From the NCBI GenBank assembly GCA_020137815.1, contig CM035350.1, positions 1,035,011-1,099,010 on the forward strand: a DNA stretch of 64,000 nt, given 5' to 3'. This document shows positions 1-10,756 of the stretch, piece after piece. The notes below the pieces were generated by a model. That model was given only the letters and a program-made list of their open reading frames with translations, had not been told where the DNA came from and made no database searches. Each line of letters begins with the position of its first letter. The first letter of the stretch is position 1. The translations under genes were made by a program, and so were the position numbers. The DNA comes from Hormiphora californensis. Taxonomy: Eukaryota > Ctenophora > Tentaculata > Cydippida > Pleurobrachiidae.

Positions 1-292
1 TAATTGCTAATCTCGAACCCCACCTATTTTGATCGCAGATTCGTATTTCAGGGTCTTGTCAACACCGTTACAGTATCCGTTCGAAGACATTTAAAGGAAT
101 TCAAGGCCTTGAAGCTTTAGCAGATTGCTTGGCAAAGTAAATCAGTGATGAATTTGGACTTCCTATTGTACTGCTTTGCTTAGTTAGAACAAGTATTATA
201 TGTTTTATCCACAGTCCACAGCTTATTCTTGTTTCTCAAAATACCCTCCCCCCCCCCCCCTTTTAGCACTGTATTCAGCTGTAGATTTGTGA
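1..292. other. left-edge non-coding stretch
   Basis: I see no coding potential supported by splice signals here. A long C run followed by ttttag ends about 25 bases before the ATG of the first gene and looks like a 3' splice acceptor. The stretch is therefore probably the upstream flank, or outron, of the SNM1-like gene. Confidence 0.4.
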
Positions 293-2590
293 ATGAACAA
301 TGGGAGACGCCGAAATCGGAGCGAGAATTCTCGTTATAATCTAAGGTATGATAATATCCTCACATTAATCTTATTGTTGCCTAACTCAAATTCTCTTTGC
401 AGGCCCCGAAGACAGGTAGCAGAAGAACCAGTGGTAGAAGCAGTACCACCCCCTCCTCCTCCTCCCAGGTATTGTGAAAGAGGGTCAGGCGAGCCAACCG
501 ATGATATATCATGGTTAGTAACCAGTACACTAATGAGGGAATGGGAGATTATATATAATCTCCCATGCCCTCATTAGTGTACTGGTTACTAACCTGATCT
601 AATATTCCAGGCGCCGTAGAATGGGGGTTGCAGAACCAGCCCCAGCTAACCTCGCCGAGATAGTGCTAGATGAGTACATGAGAGACGACCTGTTTATGGA
701 GGAGGAGGAGGAGGAAGAGAGCGAGGAGTACTCTGACGATGAGAGTACATCCAGTAACGATTCAGGGGATGCAGTCATTATAGAAGAGGATGATGAGGAG
801 GATGCAGAGATGTGGAACCCGTTCATTCCATTCAATGTGGCACCTGATAACTTCAACAACTTCTTTGATATCTTCAGACGTATTGCTAGTGGGTTTAGTA
901 CGAGCATGTACCGGCTGGACACCCTGCCCCTTCCCCTCCCTCCTGCTGAAGACAAGATAGATCTGTTTAATGGAAACCTCCCGCACTCAGCACACATCGC
1001 CATCCACAGAACTTACATTGTCCCTCCCTTCACTAACATACTGGTAAGAAGGGTTATGTTTTCTTTGTCATCTCATTTCTCAACCTCGTGTTCTTTTCTC
1101 TTACTCTCAACCTTTCTTTGTGTGTCCTTTATCCTATCATCTCATTTCTCCACCTCTTTCTAATTCCCCTCTCCCCTTCCCAGGTGGATTCAGTCCCCTC
1201 CGATACAAGCCGTCAGAGGGTCATCCAGAGGAAGCACATATTCCTAACAAACTACACCAGATCGAGTTGGAATGGTCTACAGAGTGCCGCCAAGAAACTC
1301 CGTCAGTTCAAATCCACGATATGGTGCACCGTGGAAACTGCTCAGAAGATAAAACGTCACCACCACCCATTGTGGCTTGAGGTATAACAGGAAACTGTAA
1401 TATATTCACTGTCATTCAATCATACCGACTAGTTATCATCTGTGATTTGCAAATTGCAACTTGCTAGTTATCATCTGTACCCCACCATAACTAACCGGGT
1501 TCATATGATAACTAGTCTTTAAATGACCCCCATTCCACCCCTTCTTCCACTATTTCAGATCCAAGACATGTTGAACACGTTAGAGCCAGGAAAGCTATAC
1601 CAAGTAACACACGATGACATCAGGGACAGATTTGCAGTCATTGCCATACCTCTAGATGCCATCCCTGGCTCGTGCATGTACCTCATATCGCGAGAGGGCA
1701 AGTTCTTGGTTCACACGGGGAACAGTGCAGGACACCAGTCTTTTGATGCCCCTCTACAGATCGTGTTACAACATGCCCCCTCTATTGATGTGCTATACCT
1801 CGACTCAGCTTTGTACTACCCTAGTCGGGAACACTGTTATAAGGCTAACTTGGACTTGCAAGAAGTGGCACTGGCTAAAACGAGACAATTTATAAACCAT
1901 GTAACTGCAGATGGGGGGTTTGTGACTATATTATTTCATAATGGGATGGAGAAGCTGTTTTTAGGCCTTGTTGCGTCTCTAACTTGTAAAATAGGGATAA
2001 CGGAAGAGATTTATGAACCCTTTTATGGGCATCTCTACCAATACGGGGAGAGAGTTACACGGATACCATTCCTGGGCAGGAAACAGCTCACCTCAGAGGA
2101 GAGAGAAGAGAGGGTGTTCTTTTACACAGAATCCAGTGCAGAATACCATCAGATACACACAACTAACCCCTCTCACACCAGACTATTTGTTGTGTATGAT
2201 ATCCACTCCTGTCTAGAGAGGGCTACAGAGGCCCCAGCCGCCTGTAGAGGGATTGTGTTGAGGAAAACACGCCGCCATCCCCCTGAACAGAGGGAGGATG
2301 AGGAGGAGGAGGAGGAGAGTGATGGTACCTACTATATCCTCTTCCCCATGCACCCCAGTACTATCCAGGCAAGGTCAATTATAAAGACTCTCAGACCAGA
2401 GCGTGTATTCGGCCTGGCCACGGCACCAGGGGTAGGGTTTCACAACTTGAGAAACGATTTTACTACACAGATGGAGGAGTACTCCAGGAGCAGGCCTTCA
2501 ACAAGGTCTAGAGGTCGGGCATCTAACACAACACCCGACACGATATACCGTCCCCATCCTGTACATGTAAGGAGGGGTAGCAGAGTGTAG
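293..2590 (+). CDS. SNM1/DCLRE1-like MBL/beta-CASP protein with degenerate active site
   Basis: Five exons (293-345, 403-468, 611-1043, 1184-1381, 1559-2590) join in frame to a protein of about 593 aa. After a basic start, a proline run and a long acidic stretch comes a domain that follows the SNM1 family (DCLRE1A/B/C nucleases) from motif 1 to the beta-CASP C motif. The motif 1 Asp survives (ILVDS). The HxHxDH motif 2 is replaced by NYTRSS, the NHCPGS motif is shortened to AIPGS, and TGDFR reads TGNSA. The beta-CASP Asp is kept (LYLDS). The C motif, normally SDHSS, reads PMHPS. The C-terminus is Arg/Ser rich. The family trims DNA ends in crosslink repair, telomere care and V(D)J recombination. 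This copy looks like a non-catalytic paralogue kept as an intact gene. The family call rests on remembered alignments. Confidence 0.7.
513..594. repeat. near-perfect palindrome in intron
   Basis: Two arms of about 40 bases, beginning ggttagtaaccagtacac and ending gtgtactggttactaacc, pair with one mismatch around a central atat. The palindrome lies wholly inside intron 2 of the SNM1-like gene. It could be a tiny foldback transposon or a recent palindromic duplication. The transcript would form a long hairpin. Confidence 0.85.
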
Positions 2591-2740
2591 GGTCAGAGGA
2601 CATGAGTTGTTAGGCTGTTTTATTACTGTACTTGTTGTATTTGGTTGGAAATTGGTTACCAAAATGTAAAATAGTTCGATCATCGAATGTGTCTATTCTC
2701 TGAACTTTGTTACCCGAAATCAAACTCCCTAACTAAACCT

Positions 2741-2756
2741 ACTTCTGCCCTTTTAG
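2741..2756 (+). promoter_or_regulatory. splice acceptor just upstream of claudin-like ATG
   Basis: The stretch acttctgcccttttag ends four bases before the ATG at 2761. It reads as a polypyrimidine tract plus AG. The previous gene stops at 2590, so little room remains for a promoter and a non-coding first exon. It may be a trans-splice acceptor. Confidence 0.45.
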
Positions 2757-2760
2757 GAGA

Positions 2761-4752
2761 ATGAATTCGAACAACCGTGGGATAGTGCTATGTTTTCTAA
2801 TATACCTTTCTCTATGCTCTACTATTATCAGTATCATTGAGATGCCATGGGTTACCATACCATCGGGATCAGCCATGACAGTAAGTAGTTAGTTACTTAG
2901 TTAGTAGGGGGTCACAATACCATATTTAGAAGAGGGATACTTTTAGATATATATGCTACTTCTAACTAAATAGCAGCAATGTTTTATGTGTTTATCTGAT
3001 CTTGTGCTTGTTGTGTGATTACTGTAGGAAGTGGTTTAGCAGTCGATCTAAGCGTGTTTCTAGACTTTCTACTCAGCAACACATTTTAGCACGCCCATGA
3101 CGTCTAACTGGCGCTAGTACTGCTAGCTGTGCAGAGTCAGTTCTCTTATTATAGTATCTATCTCTCTCTCTCCATCTCTCAGCTCTCTATCTCTCCCACT
3201 TTACAGGTAAACATGACTGATCTGGTGATGAACAGGACTGCCTACCAGTTTGCTAATGTGTCAGATGGATCCAATGTCACCTTTATAGCAACACGACAAG
3301 GATTCTGTGGTAAGGCACTAGGTTTATAGTTAGGGGATCAGGGTAGATGTAATTAGAGATGGACTGATGTCTGATATTGTTATCTAATTAGCATGAGTGT
3401 GTGTATAGATCCTGTGTGGTTACCGGATGAGGTTCTCAAATGTCTGGGGGAGAGACAACACTGGATATCCTCAATTTATCCGCCTCCTCAGTTTACACAC
3501 ACTCTGCCCACACACACTCCACTCTCTCTTTCTCTCTAAACAACCATTGAATACTATAATTACCGACCCACTCCCAGACACACCAACCCTAACTACCCTG
3601 CAGGTATAAGCGGGTACTGCTACCCATTTGAAGAGGACAGTGTCATTGTGTCACTCCTAACTGGGGAGTGGGGACAGAGATGTAACCAAATGAACCCCCT
3701 GACACCATTCTATGATACACCTGAGGGAGAGGAACCTTGGGCATTCTCACTCCCCAAACATGCCCCCTTCTACACTTGCATTGCAGGAGCAGGTAGGGAG
3801 CAGATATATTATCTACTGATGTATATTGTGGTGCTATACACTGAGAAGTATAACTATCTAACCCCCCACAGTGTTCCTGCTCTTGACGTGGATAGTTGGT
3901 ATCTGTTCCTGTTGTAACTACGACTGCGGCTACTGCACCATCTACTCCGTGTTCGCTGTTCTCCTAGCATTTAGCTGTGAGTATGACGCTATCACATCGC
4001 ATCTGGTTTTTAGTTTTGGGAGTCGTGTTTAATGTTTTGTTTTTTGTTTCTCCTAACAACTCTCTCTCTCTTTCTAGGTTCGGTGTTCCTGGCTGGTGCC
4101 ACCATGTTCTTTATGTTCTCTGATGACCCAGCCAGCTGTATTGGGAGGATCTGTTCTGATGTTAACACCCCCTTTTCACTCGGTAGGTGTCACCTCCTCA
4201 CCGCTCGTTAGATAGGTGTCACGGGGGTCGGTCCGTTGAGTCGTACACACAATAAGAAGTTATGTTTGGAGCGCGCGGTGACAATCACTCAAATTGTTAG
4301 CATTCTATAACGCTCTATCTTGAGTGCGCGCAGCACGGAACACAACAATCGATTGAAATAGCCCCAATCTCAAAACGGCCGTGTGGGTCTTCAGCCAGCT
4401 CCGCTCTCTCTCTTTTTCTCGGTGTTTACATTCAAACGCGTAATTCTCTTGTTGCAAATAGAAACTCAAATCGAACACAAAATCTACACACTCTCAAATT
4501 ACATCATTATTTGGTAGTTGGTTGGTTGGTGACCCCCCCCCCCCTATTTCAGGACGGTGCGATCTAGGATGGAGTATGTGGGTGGCGGCAGCAGGGACAG
4601 CCCTGGGACTAATCCTGTCTATAGTGGCGTGTGTCCTGGCCAGCAAGACACCTCTAGGATCCCGAAACAAGCCCAACAAGATCATAGAGGTGAAACCTGG
4701 ACCGAGCAGAGGACAACGACACAAGTTCATCACTACAACATCAGCCGCTTGA
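2761..4752 (+). CDS. four-transmembrane claudin/PMP22-like membrane protein
   Basis: Six exons (2761-2880, 3207-3309, 3604-3792, 3872-3976, 4078-4182, 4553-4752) with consistent phases give about 273 aa. TM1 covers roughly residues 8-30. A large extracellular loop with several N-glycosylation sequons (NMT, NRT, NVS, NVT) and cysteines follows. TM2 (FLLLTWIVGI), TM3 (YSVFAVLLAFSCSVFLAGA) and TM4 (VAAAGTALGLILSIVACVLA) come next, then a short basic cytoplasmic tail. This topology fits the claudin/PMP22/EMP tetraspan superfamily of junction and membrane-organising proteins. The classical W-GLW-C-C signature is not intact, so the subfamily is uncertain. The next gene downstream is an innexin, another junctional membrane protein. 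Confidence 0.6.
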
Positions 4753-5674
4753 ACCAGACTAGACAATTAAACTGTTTGTTTTTGTATATATTTTACTAAG
4801 TGAAGCATGCCACAAAAGAGATCAAGAGAGACAACTGTGTGTGTGTGTTAGAAATGGAGTACGAATGGAGACAAGAGAGAAGCGATATAATGATTATTGG
4901 TTGTTAATTTTGGTTACAGAAGGCAGTTATTGTTTTCCCTAGTTAGTAGCAGTAGACTTGTTGTCCATCTAGACTGATCAGTCAGAGAATGAATTTGTAA
5001 ATTTCCACCATATTTTGATTTTCCACAACCCCGCAAACTATCCGAGTGGTCTTCTTCTATTTCTAAAAGGACGCTGGAAAATAGGGGATATAAATAATAT
5101 CAGCTTGGTCCTTTCCCCCGTACGATGGCGAGTGCCAAGTATGCGATATAATGCCAGCTAGGTACCCCCGTCTGAGCAGGGTCATTGTCTGTATATCCAT
5201 GTCATGGGACGTATGAACTGCCTGTTTATCCCATACACGGCCTGTGATAATGAAGGGGGTCTATTGATGGTCACCCCCTCTATAGTAGCAGTGTTATTTA
5301 GACCACCACCACCACACATAGAGGGGTGTTGCATAGTGAGATGAAGCTACACTGTATCAATCTCGCCCCTTCTATGTGTGTGTGTGTCTGATGATATTAA
5401 CGGTGCTGATTGTGTACCTCCCCCTCTCTCTCTGATTATGCTCTGATTGTGGGACGCCAGTATGCATTGACCAGTCTGTTGCTCTGTGATAAATATTCAA
5501 ATACAGCATGCGATAGCAATCCATAACTACGTGCCCTGGTCGAGTAGTCTACTAGTCATAGTTATGAATTATTTTAGCTCCTAATATATCAGACCTGCTG
5601 CTGTCGTTCGGAAAGCGCAGTTGAGGGATCTTCCCAGCCCTTTCCGAATGAGGTTCTATTTTGTTTGATTGAAT
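4753..5674. other. intergenic region between claudin-like gene and innexin
   Basis: About 0.9 kb without a convincing open frame. It holds TG-rich simple sequence near 4835 and 5375 and ends in a polypyrimidine-AG signal before the innexin start. It should contain the 3' UTR of the claudin-like gene and the innexin promoter. I see no clear TATA box. Confidence 0.4.
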
Positions 5675-5690
5675 CCCTTCCCCAGGAGGA

Positions 5691-6281
5691 ATGTTTTACT
5701 ACCTAAGTGGGCTATTTGAAGAGGTCAGACAGAGCGAGAGGAAGACTACGTTTAGTTTTGATGGCCCAGTCAGCTGGCTAAACCGGATAGTGGTACCCTG
5801 TATCATGGCTGTGTTCTTTACCTTCAGGTACCAACCTGTCAGGCCAATGTTCTGACCACAGTTCTCCCCAACAACAGAACTAGTCTTGTTGTGTGTGTAT
5901 GGGAGTTACAATACTAGCCAGGAACCTCAACCCTGTGTTGAACTAAATAAATACCCCCCCCCCTCTATCTACTGTGTTAGATAAATTCAAGCAAGGTAGG
6001 TATTTAGGCGGTCTACTCTAATCTACTGCTAATAGTAATGCCAAACTTGTCTAACAGTACAGTACTCTTCTGCTTTGTTTTCAGACTCACCACCAGCCCT
6101 CACTACCAGAACAAAGAGGGAGAGAGAGAGAGAGGGAGAATGAGACTCTACTCAGTGAGAGAGCTAGAGTTTTACCTTTGTGTGAATACAACGTGTGTGT
6201 GACTACACGTGGGCTTTCCTTTCTGAGTAATGAATTACCCATCAGCTCGTGTGTGTGTGGCAGAGTGATTTGTCCTTATGT

Positions 6282-6359
<78 letters not shown>

Positions 6360-9300
6360 TGGTAGAGGGTAATTGCACCAAGCGCACACACTAATCTCAA
6401 GGAATCAGTGTCACTAGTATTCAACATTACTTAGTATCTTCTTGTTGTTGTCATGTCCTATCTACTGTTTGCCAGTCTTGAGAAGTTAAAGGGGGCACTC
6501 CCCACGGGAGGGGGCATAGACGGTCTGACTAGTCAGCTTAACAGAAACACAATGAGCAGAGTCATGATACTCCTCGCCCTAATGAGGTATAGAGAAATAG
6601 AGCTATCTTCACGATGTGGTAGGAACTGCTGTCAGAGCATTGACATGATAGAGGGACTGTGGGAGAGAATGCAGGATCACCAGAGCTGTGATTACTTCAA
6701 GAAGGACGCTGTTAGCCCATCCCTGTGTATTACACAGTATGTAATCCCCTCCCCTCCCTGCAGTACATTTAACCAGCTGGTAGGGAACAATATTAACTGT
6801 TTGGGATTCAAGAAGTTCAACACTGATTTTGCTGATCAATACTGCTGGACTCAGGGTATCTATACGAACAGGAAGGCATACAACATGCCCGAGAAGACTC
6901 CCTACCCAGGGATACTGCCCTGTACTGTGGAGTTTGATAGCACGGGGTGAGTAGTTCGTTGCTCGAAGAGAGTGCTTTGTTGTGTCCCTAATACCAGGGT
7001 ACTTTTTGACTTTTGTAAGTTGGTCCCTAAGTGGGTGAGTTTGAGTGATGGGATTCTGGTGATGAGGATCATGTAATAGCAACAGCTAATTGTGCAGTTA
7101 TATGTATTCCCCTCCCCCAGGCAGCGGCAGTACAGCTGCTCAGAGGCATCCCAAGCTGCTGATAAAGTGTACCACAGCTGGTACCAATGGGTTCCATTCT
7201 ACTTCATGGCAGTGGCAGTAGCATACTACATCCCATATCTCTTCCTTAAAATATCCAGTAAGTGTGGTCAATGGGCATTGGGCATTATGTGGGCTGATTA
7301 ATTCTATGTTAACTGATGTCTGTGACTCTGTGAAGTGTAGGTTTATAATTGTAGCTAACTACTGAGTACTGAATACTGATACATGCTGATGATGGTATGT
7401 TTCAGAGTTGAGAAGATTAAAACCACTCCTGGTCTTGCTAAAGGATGAGAGCAATGTCAACTGCCATCCCAGAATTATTGTCAAGAAAATATCAGCTTGG
7501 ATCTATAATGAGGTAATCATCCAATTAACTAATCATCCAATTAACTAATCATCCAATTAGCACATGTGGGTGTGTCTGCATTTCCCGTCAGAGCATCTCA
7601 CTGTTCCTTCAGGACACTCATTTCCACTCTCCCCGCACTTTCCACACGTCTTTCTACAGTAGCTCTCGTAGCTGGTTCCACAATAGTTCCCCTTATCACA
7701 GAAGTTCCCCTTGTCCTCACAGGGCGGGGCAGGACCTGGGTTGTATGGGTCAGTAGGTCCCTCACTGTTCTCAGGATCATACACAGTAGCAGCATCCTCC
7801 TTGTCAGTATCTCCCTTCCCTGTCGCCTTTAGTTTGGGGTATGCAGTAAACCTGTGTGCCTCACAGTTGTAGTGGCCCCTGGCAAACTTAACAAACCCTC
7901 TGTCTCCCCATCTACTACCCCAACTGTTTTTGATAAGGATGTAACGGGGAGTGTAGGCCACAGCCGCAACTGCATGGTTACTACCCCTGTTACAGGTAGT
8001 GTCCTTTAGGATGCCAGACTTGTAGGCGGAGAAGGTTTCAGTAACTTCAAATGCCACAGAGAGGACTCCCTGTGTGATTCCATAAAGGGTGTCTGCCTCA
8101 TTCCTGTTGGGTGCAGCCCAATACCCAGTAACGGTATGGGACTTGAGAGAGTTCTCGGTGAGATCAGTGCACTTCCCAGTCCGGGCCCTGTAAGGGCGAT
8201 CATTACCCCGACCCATTCTGCCTTGTTTCTTATTGTAATCCCATGCCTGGTAGTAGAACCCACCATTACACCCGTCCACTGAGGTCTTGTCTGCGTAGGT
8301 GCAGTCCAGGTACTCCTGCTCAGACAACTTCTTCAGTTTCCCGCTGGCAGCCTTGTAGGCCCCCTCCAGGGCAGCTGCTGCACTAAAACTCCAGCAGGAT
8401 CCGCACTTGGCCTGGTCGTAAGGGGGCAGCACCGCTCCACGGTCTACCCAGGAGAAGGAGGCGGGCAGGGAAAGTGGTCTGGGTTCATCACTAGTGGGTT
8501 GTGGGGTAAAGAGGGTGCCATTGAAACCAAGGTACTGGGCCCTCTCTTCTTCTGTCCTATCAGAGAGGAAGTTCAACCCGCTCTCCCATTCCTTGCCATG
8601 AGCATTGTTCTGGTTTACAACGAACTCCAGAGACCTTCTAAATAGTCCTAGTCGAGTCCTCTGCTCTGCAAGACTTGTGTAATGACGTCCATTGTCCCTC
8701 TGGTATCCACTAAATAGGTTCCTCAATAGAGCGGGAGATTGCAGTGCTCTCTCCTCCTCTGCTGTAGGATAGGCGGCTGCGAGACCGAGAAACAAAAGTA
8801 GAATCATGGTTGATGGTTGAGACAGTAAATCTCCCTTTTCAAGTACTACCTCTCAAAATCACATGATTAGTTTATCACCTCTAAAGTGAGTTAGCATTTT
8901 ACAATATGTGTTACAGGTGGTCTATCCTCGTTACGCTACCACATCTGCTATCCCTAAGTTTTGGGGAGATTTTGGACTGGTCATTACCGTGGTTCTGGTC
9001 AAGTTCCTATATCTCAGTAAGTGAGAGAGCAGCTGGTAAACGAAGGTGTACCCTATTAATCTTCCCAGAGAACATGTTTTGAAATCCCTCTCATGATGCT
9101 AGCAATCATACCACCCTTTGATGAGGAGCCATTACCCGTTGTATTTTATTAAATCCACGGGTACTTTGTCACGTGCTGTAGGAGGAGGGATAATATAACT
9201 TTGTAGACGGGGTTAGATGAGGTAAACCAGCATCCCACTGCTTCTCTTTATTATTACTATCAATTCTATATATCTTGTTAACCATGCGATTGTCTTTGCT

Positions 9301-10050
9301 TCTCCTGGTGGCCCTGGCCGCTGTGACCGTCACTGCTAGATCTCTATCTAGTCGGGAGGACAACTTGGACCTGACTAAGAGGGATAATGATACCATCGAG
9401 GCAGTAAATGTTGCGGAGGGGGAAGAAAGTGCTGCAGAAGAAATTATTGAAGATGTTGTAGGAGAAGAAGAAGAATTAGAACAAGAGGAAGAAAAATTGG
9501 AAGAAAAATTGGAAGAAGAAGTTGAAGAAGTAGAAGAAGAAGAAGAAGTAGAAGAAGAAGTAGAAGAAGCAGTAGAAGAAGAGGAAGAGGAAGAAGAAGA
9601 GGAAGTAGAAGAAGAAGAAGAAGAAGAGGAAGCAGAAGTAGAAGAAGTAGTAGAAGAAGAAGAAGAAGCAGAAGTAGAAGAAGTAGAAGAGGAAGAAGTA
9701 GAAGAAGTAGTAGAAGAGGAAGCAGAAGTAGAAGAAGTAGTAGAAGAAGAAGAAGAAGCAGAAGTAGAAGAAGTAGAAGAGGAAGAAGTAGAAGAAGTAG
9801 AAGAGGAAGAAGTTAAAGAAGTAGAAGAGAAGAGCAGAAGAAGAAGAAGAAGAAGAGAGAAGAGAGAAGAAGAAGAAGAAGAAGAAGAAGAGAAAAGAAG
9901 AAGAAGAAGAACAGAAGAAGAGAAGAAGAAGAAGAAGAGAAAGAGAGCAGAAGTATAAGAAGTAGAAGAAGAAGAGGAAGAAGAGGAAGAAGTAGAAGAG
10001 GAAGCAGAAGTAGAAGAAGTAGAAGAAGAAGTAGAAGAAGTAGAAGAAGT

Positions 10051-10089
<39 letters not shown>

Positions 10090-10675
10090 GGAAGCAGAAG
10101 TAGAAGAAGTAGAAGAAGTAGAAGAAGAAGAGGAAGAAGAAGAAGCAGAAGTAGAAGAAAATATTTACAATATATTTGAAAACCTGGAAGAATTAAAAGA
10201 AGAAGAGGAGGTTCATGAGGTTGTTGAAGATCTGGAGAAAGAATTGGATGAATTCGAACACAAGGAGCACGAAGGTCAGGGGGAAGAGAAGGAGGAAGAA
10301 GAGGAAGAGGAGGAGATTCACAAGATTTTTGAAAAACTGGAAGAAGAAATTGATGAATTGGAACATGAACAGCACACGAGTAACGAAAAAGAGGAAGAAG
10401 AAGAAGAGGAGGTTCATGAGATTGTTGAAGATCTGGAGAAAGAATTGGATGAATTTGAACATAAAGTGCACGCAGGTAACCAGGAGGAGGAAGAGAGAGA
10501 AGAAGAGGAAATTCATGAGATTTTTGAAAAACTGGAAGGAGAATTAGATGAATTGGAAGAAGAGGAAGAAGAGGAAGAAGATGAGATTCTTGGACAACTG
10601 GAAGAAGAATTAGATGAATTGGAACATGAGGAGCACGAAGAAGAAGAAGAAGAAAAAGAAGAAGAAGAAGAAGAA

Positions 10676-10712
<37 letters not shown>

Positions 10713-10724
10713 CAGAAGTAGAAG

Positions 10725-10756
<32 letters not shown>

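Noticed and set aside
6085-6452. Possible exon after the ttttcag at 6084 encoding LTTSPHYQNKEG
   Set aside because: It runs into the GA repeat and a stop, while the direct junction 5827|6764 restores the innexin frame.
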